DNA from: DASPOJ01 sp049790315
GTDB taxonomy: Bacteria > Acidobacteriota > Terriglobia > Acidiferrales > UBA7541
DNA length: 37,873 nucleotides
Assembly (NCBI GenBank): GCA_049790315.1
Contig: JBAQYV010000039.1
Coordinates: 1-37,873 of the forward strand
Reading direction: 5' to 3'
Position numbers and translations under genes: made by a program. The first letter of the stretch is position 1, and the number at the start of each line of letters is the position of its first letter. The notes below the pieces were generated by a model. That model searched no databases, was not told the origin of the DNA, and saw nothing but the letters and a program-made list of their open reading frames with translations. Positions 1 to 8,103 of the stretch are shown here, piece by piece.

Positions 1-951
1 GTGCGCGGCTTGACGCGCAACGACATTGTAGCGTTTCGCGACGGCCATTATTTCCCTAAGGGCGCGCTTCTGGCTTTCGCCGGCGCGATCACGCCGGAAG
101 AAGCTTTCGCCGCGACGGAAAAATATCTGGGATCGTGGACGACCACGGGCGCGGTGGCAATGTCTAACGCGGCTTCTATAACAGAACCAACTTCTGTGAC
201 AGGAGCAAGCGGCGCGGCGCGGCCTAACGGATTGCGGATTTATCTGGTACAAAAACCTGACGCGGTACAAACGCAAATTCGAATCGGGCGGCCGGGTATG
301 GCGCGCGGGAATCCCGACTATCTGGCGATGCAAGTGGCCAACCAGATTTTCGGCGGATCGTACAACGCGCGGCTGAACACGGCGGTGCGCCTGAAAAAGG
401 GACTGACCTACGACGCTTCTTCGGGTTTCCCGAGCTATCGGACAGCGGGCGACATCCAAGTGACGACATTTACGAGGACGGATGAAACCGTTCCCGCGAC
501 ACAGTTAGTGCTCGACGAACTCCGAAAAATGTCGTCGGGCGAGGTGACGCCGGAAGAGCTGGGTGTGGCGCGGGATTTCCTTGCGGGAGTATTTCCGCTG
601 CACGCGGAAACGCCGTCGGACGTAGCCGATCGCGTGCTGGGCGCCGCTTTTTACGGCTTGCCCGCGGATTATCTGGAGACCTATCAGGAACGCATTCGCG
701 CGGTGACGGCGGCCGATGTGAAGCGCGTGTCGCAGAAGTATTTCGATCCACAGGATCTGGATGTGGTTTTTGTGGGCAATGTTGCCGGGTTCCGCGACGC
801 GATCGCGAAAATGCTGCCGGGCGCGACGATTGTGGAAATACCAGCCGAAAATGTGGATTTGCTATCGCCGACTTTGCAGCGCGCGCAAACGCAATCGCCG
901 GCGGGCGCGCCCGCAAACGCGGCGGGACCGGGCGCGGCTCCGCATAACTGA
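1..951 (+). CDS. M16 family zinc protease/processing-peptidase-like protein, C-terminal part (5' end outside window)
   Basis: The reading frame is already open at base 1 and ends with TGA at 949-951, so only the last 316 or so residues are visible. The opening (DIVAFRDGHYFPKGALLAFAG) matches the linker region of M16 (pitrilysin/processing peptidase) proteins that precedes the second, non-catalytic half. Further on, the pattern NQIFGGSYNARLNTAVRLKKG is the conserved C-terminal M16 segment (F/GG..S.RL...LR..KGL.Y). The HxxEH zinc motif would lie upstream of the window, so this piece cannot show whether the protein is catalytic. The C-terminus ends in a low-complexity Ala/Pro/Gly tail after residue 295. 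Such proteins are usually exported or periplasmic in Gram-negatives, often as a pair. The GTG at base 1 should not be taken as the real start. Confidence 0.85.
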   Translation: MRGLTRNDIVAFRDGHYFPKGALLAFAGAITPEEAFAATEKYLGSWTTTGAVAMSNAASITEPTSVTGASGAARPNGLRIYLVQKPDAVQTQIRIGRPGMARGNPDYLAMQVANQIFGGSYNARLNTAVRLKKGLTYDASSGFPSYRTAGDIQVTTFTRTDETVPATQLVLDELRKMSSGEVTPEELGVARDFLAGVFPLHAETPSDVADRVLGAAFYGLPADYLETYQERIRAVTAADVKRVSQKYFDPQDLDVVFVGNVAGFRDAIAKMLPGATIVEIPAENVDLLSPTLQRAQTQSPAGAPANAAGPGAAPHN

Positions 952-1011
952 AACATTTGGCGCGCGCACGAGGCGTGCACATTTCGGATTGCAGCCGCAG
1001 AACATGCGCAT

Positions 1012-1040
1012 TTGAGATTGACCGGCGAGCGGAATAGACT
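1012..1040 (+). promoter_or_regulatory. candidate sigma-70-type promoter for the TldD/TldE-like pair
   Basis: TTGAGA at 1012-1017 and TAGACT at 1035-1040 are separated by 17 bases. The match is 5/6 to the -35 and 4/6 to the -10 consensus. It sits in the 178-base gap after the M16 gene and about 90 bases before the start of the TldD-like gene. Judged by eye only. Confidence 0.4.
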
Positions 1041-1129
1041 GGGTTACTGAGCTGTCAAGAAATCTCGCACACTTTGGTTATTATTCCAGGCCGGCTTTAG
1101 GCGCAGCCCGCATCCGTTGAAGGAGTCCC

Positions 1130-2905
1130 TTGTTGAAAATCCTGTCGAGAACAATTTTGTCCGCATTTCTACTTTCACTATTCGCGGTGCTGCTATCGCC
1201 GAGCGTGGCGCGCGCCGGAGGTAACGGGGCCGCCCCGTTGCAAGCCGCGTCGCCCGCGGCACAAGCCGCACCCGCGCCGGCAATGGCCGCGATGAGCGAC
1301 GAGCTCAATCGCGAAATGCCGATTCTGGAAAAGGCCGATCCACCGGCGTATTTCATTCGCTACACACTCACGTCAAGCGACCGGATGGACGTTTCCGGTT
1401 CAAATGGCGCGCTGCTGACGAGCGAGCGCGCTACTTCGCGATGGATCGAGGCGCAGGTGCGCGTGGGCACGTACACGCTGGACAACACGCATCAGGTGGG
1501 CAACGCGCCCCCGGCGGAACCAGCGAGCTTTGGCCGCTCTGCGCCGGTGGAAGACGACGCGGGCGTGCTGAAGCGCGCGGTGTGGGCCGAGACCCAGAAG
1601 CAATACCGCGCGGCGGCGGAATCGTTCATCAAGATCGAGACGAGCAAAGAAGTGCAAGCCCAGGCGGCGGAAGGCGCCGCGCCGGATTTTTCGCATGAGC
1701 AACCGCATGTTTATTACGCGCCCGAAGTCGCATTGCACTTCGATCGCACACCATGGGAAGCCAAGGTGCGGCTGTACACGAAAACATTCCGGGAATCACC
1801 GCAGATTTTGAATTCGATTGCGACGTTTACAGCCGAAGCGGAAAACGAATATCAGGTTTCAAGCGAAGGAAGCCGCTTGCAGTTCGGCGATATTCGATAT
1901 CGTCTGGAACTTTTCATTCAGGGCAAGGCTCCGGACGGGATGGACATCGATCGCTACTACAATTTCGATTGGACCGATCCGTCGAAGGAGCCGAGCGATG
2001 CGACGGTGCTGGCGGAATGCGCGGCGCTTCGCAAGGAACTTGAAGCGCTGGTGGCGGCTCCGCTGGTGGAACCGGTGGTGGGGCCGACGCTGTTGACGGG
2101 GCGCGCGGCGGCTGTTTTTTTCCACGAAGTGTTCGGACATCCGGACGAAGGGTTCCGGCAGAAGGACGTGAACGAAGGGCAAACGTTCGCGAAAAAGATC
2201 GGTCAACCTCTGCTGCCAAATTTTATTTCCATCTATGACGACCCGACGATGCACCGGGTGGGCTCGACGGTGCTGCTGGGCGATTATCCGTTCGACGACG
2301 AGGGCGTGCCTTCGCAGCGCGTGACGCTGGTGGATCACGGAATCCTGAAAGATTTCGAGATGTCGCGCCAGCCGATACTGGGATTTCCGCAATCGAACGG
2401 ACACGGACGGCGGCAGATCGGCTATCAGCCGGTTTCGCGGCAAGGAAACCTAATCGTGGAGAGCAGCCACGCAGTGTCAAATGCGGAGCTGCGCCGCATG
2501 TTCATCGAAGAGATCCGCAAACAAGGCAAACCTTTCGGACTTTTCATCGACGACATCGAAGGCGGATTCACCATGACGGGCCGCGGGCAACCGCAAGCTT
2601 TCCAGGTGACGCCGCTGGTGGTTTACAAAGTGTACGCGGATGGGCGCCCGGATGAGATGGTGCGCGGCGTGGACATCGTCGGAACGCGGCTGACCGCGCT
2701 GGGAAAAATCATCGCCACGGGAGACACACCGGAAGTGTTCAATGGATATTGCGGCGCGGAATCGGGATCGATTCCGGTGGCCGCGGTATCACCGGCGATT
2801 TTGATTTCCGAAATGGAAGTGCAAAAGAAAGAGACGTCCACGGACCGGCCGCCGATTCTGCCGCCGCCGGCGCACGACCCGGAAGCCAAGGGAGGCCAGC
2901 AATGA
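1130..2905 (+). CDS. exported TldD-like metallopeptidase
   Basis: A 591-residue protein of the TldD/PmbA (modulator of DNA gyrase) superfamily. The hallmark metal-binding HExxxH motif is present as HEVFGH at about residues 332-337, followed by a Gly-rich C-terminal barrel region (IDDIEGGFTMTGRGQPQAFQVTP). Unlike cytoplasmic E. coli TldD, it begins with a signal peptide: a hydrophobic stretch at residues 4-25 ending in VARAGG. The start is TTG at 1130, or the adjacent TTG at 1133; GAAGGAG at 1119-1125 is the ribosome-binding site and fits 1133 slightly better. The stop overlaps the start of the next gene by four bases (ATGA), indicating translational coupling. TldD forms a heterodimeric protease with TldE, and the next gene supplies that partner. 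The substrate here is unknown. If export is real, the pair acts on periplasmic or extracellular peptides. Confidence 0.87.
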   Translation: MLKILSRTILSAFLLSLFAVLLSPSVARAGGNGAAPLQAASPAAQAAPAPAMAAMSDELNREMPILEKADPPAYFIRYTLTSSDRMDVSGSNGALLTSERATSRWIEAQVRVGTYTLDNTHQVGNAPPAEPASFGRSAPVEDDAGVLKRAVWAETQKQYRAAAESFIKIETSKEVQAQAAEGAAPDFSHEQPHVYYAPEVALHFDRTPWEAKVRLYTKTFRESPQILNSIATFTAEAENEYQVSSEGSRLQFGDIRYRLELFIQGKAPDGMDIDRYYNFDWTDPSKEPSDATVLAECAALRKELEALVAAPLVEPVVGPTLLTGRAAAVFFHEVFGHPDEGFRQKDVNEGQTFAKKIGQPLLPNFISIYDDPTMHRVGSTVLLGDYPFDDEGVPSQRVTLVDHGILKDFEMSRQPILGFPQSNGHGRRQIGYQPVSRQGNLIVESSHAVSNAELRRMFIEEIRKQGKPFGLFIDDIEGGFTMTGRGQPQAFQVTPLVVYKVYADGRPDEMVRGVDIVGTRLTALGKIIATGDTPEVFNGYCGAESGSIPVAAVSPAILISEMEVQKKETSTDRPPILPPPAHDPEAKGGQQ

Positions 2906-4797
2906 GGGGCTCGCGTCAGATTCAGATCACTTCGGCGGTGTGCGCGCTATTGGTTTTGGGCGGCGCGTTCGGCTCCATTGGAGCGGCACCGGCGCACAAG
3001 ACGGCTGCGGCGCGAAAGACCGCGCCAGCGGCGGCGCAAGTGCCGGCGCCGGCGAGTTTGGTGGATCACACGCTTGACGCCATGCGCGACGAAATGTCTC
3101 GCTCGCGCGACCGGCTAGCGATTCCGCTGGCGGACCAAGGCGCGCCGGTGAAACCGTACTACATCGAATACCGGCTGCTCGATCTGGACGAGCGAACGAT
3201 CACGGCGGAATTCGGGGCGCTGATTTCTTCCACGTCGTCGCGCAATCGATTGATGAGCGTGGATGTGCGCGTGGGGAATTATCAGGTGGACAGCTCAAAC
3301 TTTATCGGCAGCGAAGGATTCGCGGGATTTTTGGGTTCGACGGGGCAAGTGGGCATCGATCACGATTACGATTCGCTGCGCGAAGATCTGTGGCTGGCGA
3401 CGGATCAGGCTTACAAAGAGGCGCTCGAAAATCTTTCCAAGAAGCAGGCATTTTTGAATCGGCTGGCGAACGCGCCGACGATCGCGGATTTTTCCGAAGA
3501 AGCGACGACAAACGACGTGGAGCCGCTCGAGCAGCCGGATTGGACCACGCGCAACTGGGAAGCGGAGGCCAAGAGCGCGTCGGCGGCACTGCGCGCGTTT
3601 CCGCAAATTAACGGCTCGCGCGTGACCTACCGGTTGATCTTCACGACGACGTACTTGATGACCAGTGAAGGAACGGTGATGCGCACGAATCGGTCGCTTG
3701 CCGCGATCGAAGCGAGTATGGCGGGCGAAGCCGATGACGGCACGGGCGTGCACAATTTCTACGCGACCTATGCGAATACCGCAGGCGAACTGCCAACGGC
3801 GCAAAACGTGCACGACGCGCTGGTGAAGGCGGCGCAAGAGTTGGTGACGCTGCGGGCGGCGCCGCCGATGCCGGATTACGAAGGACCGATCCTGTTCGAT
3901 AATTCGGCGTCGGGTTCGTTGCTCGCGCAGATTCTGGGGCCATCGCTTTCCGGGGCGCGCGGACCGGTTTCAATGGTGCCGCAATTCGACGAAATGATGG
4001 AGCGGCTGGGCGGCACGAGTCAATGGACGGGACGTCCGGGAACGCGCGTGCTGGCGACGAGCGTCAATTTGGTGGACGATCCAACGCTGAAACAATGGAA
4101 CGGGCAGGAATTGATCGGCGCGTACGACGTTGATGAAGAGGGCGTGAAGGCGCAAAAAGTTACGGTAGTCGACAGCGGAATTCTAAGACAGCTATTGATG
4201 TCGCGGCGGCCGGGGCCCGATTTCGATCACTCGAACGGACACGCACGCTCGACATTTCTGGCCGATCCGCGGCCGATGCTGAGCAATTTATTTTTCAACT
4301 CAAACGATACGACATCGCCGGCGGCTCTGAAGCAAAAATTCCTGGACGCATGCAAGCAGGATGGCCAGACCTGGTGCATTGAAGTACGGCGGATGGACAA
4401 TCCTGTGCTGGCCGTCCCCGACCAAGATGACATGTCGGACTTCATCGCGCTGGCGGCGTCGGGCGCGGCGACCGGGGACCGGTTACCTTTGTTGGTATAT
4501 CGGGTGTACGTTGCGGACGGACACGAGGAATTGATGCGCGGAGCGCGATTGCAGGGGCTGACCATTAAAACGCTGCGGAATCTCGACGGCATCGGCAGCG
4601 ATCCGGCTTTGTTTTCCTTCGCGCAGAATCAGATTGAAGGATTCGGCGGCACGGCGCTCGCAGCGTTTGGCAGCGCTGACGGCGGCGTGCCCAGCGCGGT
4701 AATCGCTCCTTCTTTATTGTTTGACGATGTGGAAGTGCGCGGGCCGCGCGGTGAGCCCGAACGCCTGCCTTTGGTGAGTCCGCCACCGCTCGATTAA
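2902..4797 (+). CDS. exported TldE/PmbA-like protein, partner of the preceding TldD-like gene
   Basis: A 631-residue protein homologous in layout to the preceding gene. The HExxxH position is replaced (ILGPSLSGARG), as expected for the non-catalytic TldE/PmbA type subunit. The C-terminal half carries the family pattern DDPTLKQWNG, DVDEEGVKAQKV and SRRPGPDFDHSNGHAR. The chosen start is ATG 2902, preceded by GGAGG at 2891-2895 and overlapping the previous stop. An upstream in-frame extension would merely read antisense-like sequence inside the previous gene. The N-terminus (MRGSRQIQ, then a hydrophobic run to about residue 28) looks like a signal peptide followed by an Ala/Pro/Lys linker. In E. 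coli both subunits are needed for proteolysis, so the pair is probably one enzyme. The terminator at 4819-4860 closes the operon. Confidence 0.83.
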   Translation: MRGSRQIQITSAVCALLVLGGAFGSIGAAPAHKTAAARKTAPAAAQVPAPASLVDHTLDAMRDEMSRSRDRLAIPLADQGAPVKPYYIEYRLLDLDERTITAEFGALISSTSSRNRLMSVDVRVGNYQVDSSNFIGSEGFAGFLGSTGQVGIDHDYDSLREDLWLATDQAYKEALENLSKKQAFLNRLANAPTIADFSEEATTNDVEPLEQPDWTTRNWEAEAKSASAALRAFPQINGSRVTYRLIFTTTYLMTSEGTVMRTNRSLAAIEASMAGEADDGTGVHNFYATYANTAGELPTAQNVHDALVKAAQELVTLRAAPPMPDYEGPILFDNSASGSLLAQILGPSLSGARGPVSMVPQFDEMMERLGGTSQWTGRPGTRVLATSVNLVDDPTLKQWNGQELIGAYDVDEEGVKAQKVTVVDSGILRQLLMSRRPGPDFDHSNGHARSTFLADPRPMLSNLFFNSNDTTSPAALKQKFLDACKQDGQTWCIEVRRMDNPVLAVPDQDDMSDFIALAASGAATGDRLPLLVYRVYVADGHEELMRGARLQGLTIKTLRNLDGIGSDPALFSFAQNQIEGFGGTALAAFGSADGGVPSAVIAPSLLFDDVEVRGPRGEPERLPLVSPPPLD

Positions 4798-4818
4798 GTG
4801 CGGCGCGTTTGGCTGCGA

Positions 4819-4860
4819 AATGCGGCGCCCGAGGTGCTTGGCGGGCGCCGCATTTTCTTT
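4819..4860 (+). terminator. intrinsic terminator after the TldD/TldE-like pair
   Basis: A perfect 12-base inverted repeat, AATGCGGCGCCC (4819-4830) and GGGCGCCGCATT (4843-4854), encloses a 12-base loop and is followed by TTCTTT. It lies 22 bases after the stop at 4797. The A-rich left flank gives little support for function on the other strand. Confidence 0.82.
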
Positions 4861-4880
4861 GGAGCGTATAATCAACGCGC

Positions 4881-6347
4881 ATGAGCAGCGCCGACGAATA
4901 CAACGACAAACGCAGGAAGCAGACGGTCGTCGGGCGCTCCGTCAAACAAAAGGCGGCGCTGGCCTCGATCGGCTCGGCTGTGGTGCTGGTGTCGATCAAG
5001 GTTGTGCTGGCGGTGGTGACGCTCAGCCTGGGCGTTCTCTCCGAAGCCCTGCATTCTTCGCTCGATCTACTCGCCGCGATCATCACGTACATTTCCGTGC
5101 TGGTTTCCGATCGTCCGGCGGATTCAAGCCATCTTTACGGGCACGGCAAAGTCGAGAATTTTTCGGCATTTGTGCAGACAGGACTGCTGCTGCTGACTGC
5201 CGCGTACGTGATCTGGGAGGCGTTCCGGCGGCTATTTTTTCATCAAGTTGAAATTGCTCCGAGCCTGGTGGCGATTGCGGCATTGGGCGTCGCCGTGATC
5301 GTGGACGTGATACGGTCGCGCAATCTGGCGCGCGTCGCGAAGCAATATCCAAGCGACGCGCTGGAAGCAGACGCGCTGCATTTTTCGACCGACGTGTGGA
5401 GCACGCTGGTCGTAATGCTGGGAATGACGGCGGTGTGGCTGGGCCGGCGCACGGGAATGGAATGGCTGCGGTACGCCGATCCGATCGCGGCGCTGAGCGT
5501 GGCAGGGGTGATTATCTGGGTGGGAGCGCGGCTGGGGCGGCGCACGCTTGACGCGCTGCTGGATGCGGCGCCTAAAGGTTTGCAGGAGCGGCTAGCGGCG
5601 GAGATCGATCAGATCGATGGCGTGTTGGGAACGGAGCGCGTACGCGTGCGGCGCGCGGGCAACCGGCACTTTGTGGACGTGACAATCGCCGTGCCGCGGA
5701 CGGCCACGTTTGAACACGTGCATGAGATCAGCGATTCGGTGGAACGGCGCGTGGCGGAAATCGTGCCCGCCGACGTGATGGTGCACATGGAACCGCGCGC
5801 GGCCAGCAACGAACACCTATTCGATTCGATACGCGACATCGCCGATCGGCGAAGTCTGCCGATCCACGAACTTTCGGCGCATCAACTGGACGGGCGGCTG
5901 CTGATCGATTTGCATCTTGAGGTGGACGAAAATTCCACGCTGCGCGAGGCGCATCGCCATGCCAGCGAGCTCGAGGACGAAATCAGCAAACTGCCTGGCG
6001 CGGCATCGCAAAGTGGTCCCGCGCAGGTGATCGTACACATCGAGCCCCTGGGCACGCACATTCCGGCGGCGGATGCGAGCGCGGGCGAAATGAAAGAGCT
6101 GGCGCGCTCGATCGAGGCGTACATCAACACGCTGGTGCGCGAATACCACGAACTGGTGGATTGCCACGAAGTGCACGCGCACCGCGTGGAGAACAAAATT
6201 CTGGTGGCGTGCCACTGCGCGATGGACGGAAATTTACCGATTACGGAAATTCACGACGCCACCGGGGCACTCGAAGACCGCGTGAAGGAACAATTTCCGC
6301 AAATTTTCCGCGTTACGATTCACCCCGAGCCGGTCGAAGAGCGTTGA
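4881..6347 (+). CDS. cation diffusion facilitator (CDF) metal efflux transporter with a triplicated C-terminal tail
   Basis: A 488-residue inner-membrane metal/proton antiporter of the CDF family. Six membrane segments lie at roughly 28-50, 62-80, 97-118, 127-145, 173-187 and 197-215. Metal-site motifs are visible in TM2 (HSSLD) and TM5 (HFSTD), with the family signature GHGKVEN in the loop after TM2. The substrate (Zn, Fe, Co, Mn, Ni) cannot be read safely. The usual CDF is about 300 residues. Here the cytoplasmic dimerisation domain is followed by two further copies, each ending in V-x-V/I-H-x-E-P (VMVHMEP, VIVHIEP, VTIHPEP). Start ATG 4881. The stop overlaps the next ATG by one base (TGATG), so the two genes are probably co-transcribed. 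Confidence 0.92.
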   Translation: MSSADEYNDKRRKQTVVGRSVKQKAALASIGSAVVLVSIKVVLAVVTLSLGVLSEALHSSLDLLAAIITYISVLVSDRPADSSHLYGHGKVENFSAFVQTGLLLLTAAYVIWEAFRRLFFHQVEIAPSLVAIAALGVAVIVDVIRSRNLARVAKQYPSDALEADALHFSTDVWSTLVVMLGMTAVWLGRRTGMEWLRYADPIAALSVAGVIIWVGARLGRRTLDALLDAAPKGLQERLAAEIDQIDGVLGTERVRVRRAGNRHFVDVTIAVPRTATFEHVHEISDSVERRVAEIVPADVMVHMEPRAASNEHLFDSIRDIADRRSLPIHELSAHQLDGRLLIDLHLEVDENSTLREAHRHASELEDEISKLPGAASQSGPAQVIVHIEPLGTHIPAADASAGEMKELARSIEAYINTLVREYHELVDCHEVHAHRVENKILVACHCAMDGNLPITEIHDATGALEDRVKEQFPQIFRVTIHPEPVEER

Positions 6348-7852
6348 TGAAGTTGGATCGCGAGAATCCAGTGAAATCCTCATCGAGTTACCGGTGGCTG
6401 TGGATTGCCGCGATTGTCGTGGCATTGGCGCTGCGCATTGTTTTTGTGTTCACGACAAGCTCCGGCGACGGCGACGCCATGATGTACGAACAATTGGCGA
6501 CAAATTTGCGCACGACCGGAATATACGGAATAAACCTTGGGCAAAAACTGCCGACACCGGTGGATGTTCGCGTGCCCGGCTATCCCATTTTTCTGGCCGC
6601 AGTCACTCGTGTATTTCGCGGCGAGCTGCGGCGCCAGATGTTGGTGCAAGCGGTGGTGGATGTGGGGACGTGTTTGCTCGCGGCCGCGTTGGCGGCGTGG
6701 CTCGTGCCTCTGGAGTGGAGGAAACGAACGGCTTTGACAGCCATGTGGCTGGCGGCGGTGTGCCCTTTTCTTGCGAATTACACAGCAGCGGCGCTTACCG
6801 AGGTGCTGGCTACGTTCTTGACGGCCGCCGCATTGGTGGCGCTGGCGGCGGCGTGCGCGGGAAGCGAGCATTTGAGCTGGGGGCGCTGGAACGATAGCAT
6901 CGCCGGGACGTCACGGCGCGGCCGGGTTTTCTCAATTCTCTCAAACCGGTGGTTTCTTGGTGGTTTAGCTGTCGGGATCGGGACGATGGTGAGGCCGGAA
7001 ACGCCGCTGATACTCGTGGCTCTAGCATTGCTGCTGATTTGGCGCTGGCGCCACGCGGGCGATTGGGGAAAACTTGCGCGCGCGGGCGCGCTGACCGCGG
7101 TGGGATTCGTGATTGCGCTGATTCCCTGGACCGCGCGGAATGCGATCACCCTCCACGAGTTTCAACCCATTACGAATCATTACGTGCTGCTGCCGGACGA
7201 GGTCGCATCGAGGGGATTCGATGCGTGGACGCAGACGTGGCTGGTGCACTACCGGGATGTTTACCTGACGGCATGGAATGTCGGGGATCAGCCGCTGAAC
7301 GTTACCGATTTGCCCGCATCGGCGTTCGATTCCGAGCAGGAACGCCAGCGCGTGACGGAGTTATACGCCGAGTACGACAAGGACTGCTGTAACTTCACAG
7401 CGGAATGGGACGCGCAGTTCGGAGAATTGGCGCGGGAGCGCACGGCGCGACATCCGCTGCGGACTTATCTCGAGATTCCGTTCAGGCGATCATTCGTACT
7501 GTGGTTCAGGCCGCGCGTCGATCTTTCGGAGTATTCGGGCGAGATCTGGCCGCCTGTGGAGCAATATCAAGAACAAGGTCCTGAAGACTTCGCGATGAGC
7601 ACCCTGCTGGCCGGCATCGAAGTGTTTTATCTGGCGCTGGCGCTCGCGGGCGTGTGGCGCGTTATAGCGCACCGCGCCGATTGGCCATTGCCGCAACTAT
7701 GGGCGATCGCGTTTCTCGTGTTGTTTTGTGTGGTGCGGACGGTTTTCTTCACGCGTGGCGAAGCACCGGAGCCGCGCTATGTGCTCGAATGCTTTCCCGC
7801 GTTATTTGCGTTGGGGGCGCTTCTGTTTGCGCGGCCCGGGAAAGCCGCTTGA
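6347..7852 (+). CDS. GT-C type membrane glycosyltransferase (GT39/PMT/ArnT-like)
   Basis: A 501-residue polytopic membrane protein. The N-terminus has a TM at about residues 17-35, followed by a periplasmic loop with GDGDAMMYEQLATNL and DVRVPGYPIFLA, the acidic/RxPGYP pattern of polyprenol-phosphate-sugar-dependent glycosyltransferases. Many further TMs follow. The C-terminal RGEAPEPRYVLECFPALFAL is also typical of this fold. The family transfers a sugar from a lipid-phosphate donor to a lipid or protein on the periplasmic face; the acceptor cannot be inferred. The chosen start is ATG 6347, which overlaps the CDF stop. A longer upstream extension would lie inside the CDF gene. The link to the metal transporter may be only transcriptional. 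Confidence 0.8.
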   Translation: MKLDRENPVKSSSSYRWLWIAAIVVALALRIVFVFTTSSGDGDAMMYEQLATNLRTTGIYGINLGQKLPTPVDVRVPGYPIFLAAVTRVFRGELRRQMLVQAVVDVGTCLLAAALAAWLVPLEWRKRTALTAMWLAAVCPFLANYTAAALTEVLATFLTAAALVALAAACAGSEHLSWGRWNDSIAGTSRRGRVFSILSNRWFLGGLAVGIGTMVRPETPLILVALALLLIWRWRHAGDWGKLARAGALTAVGFVIALIPWTARNAITLHEFQPITNHYVLLPDEVASRGFDAWTQTWLVHYRDVYLTAWNVGDQPLNVTDLPASAFDSEQERQRVTELYAEYDKDCCNFTAEWDAQFGELARERTARHPLRTYLEIPFRRSFVLWFRPRVDLSEYSGEIWPPVEQYQEQGPEDFAMSTLLAGIEVFYLALALAGVWRVIAHRADWPLPQLWAIAFLVLFCVVRTVFFTRGEAPEPRYVLECFPALFALGALLFARPGKAA

Positions 7853-7949
7853 TACATCTGGCCCTGGTGGCAAGCCGGCGCATCTAACCGGCACCGGGCG
7901 CGCGCTAACACGGTTCGGCGCGACCCAGCGATGTCGGTCAATTATGCAA

Positions 7950-8085
7950 TCGCAGCGTCTCCTCGCCAGAGGAGTTACTGTGACTGGAATCTGAGAAGCC
8001 ATGGGATGACTCGGTGGCCCTCTCGCGGTAACATCACGAGCTAAAGGTTGTCGGAAGGAGCGGCAGGCGGGTCCCTGTCGGATCG
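7950..8085 (+). promoter_or_regulatory. possibly structured 5' leader of the polysaccharide synthase gene
   Basis: The 251-base gap before the GH18-NodB-GT2 gene holds several consecutive self-complementary stretches: CTCCTC-GCCA-GAGGAG (7959-7974, perfect), GCCA...TGGC, CTCG...CGAG, and GGCAGG...CCTGTC near the end. I could not match them to a named riboswitch; in particular the conserved blocks of the c-di-GMP GEMM class were not found. This is reported as structure only. Confidence 0.3.
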
Positions 8086-8103
8086 CTTGTCTTGATTCCC
8101 CGT

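Noticed and set aside
4867..4872. Perfect TATAAT just before the CDF start
   Set aside because: It is only eight bases from the ATG and has no -35 at a normal distance, so a promoter here would make a leaderless transcript. This is too weak to list.
7950..8085. c-di-GMP (GEMM) riboswitch before the polysaccharide synthase
   Set aside because: The conserved GEMM blocks are not present, so only an unnamed structured leader is claimed.
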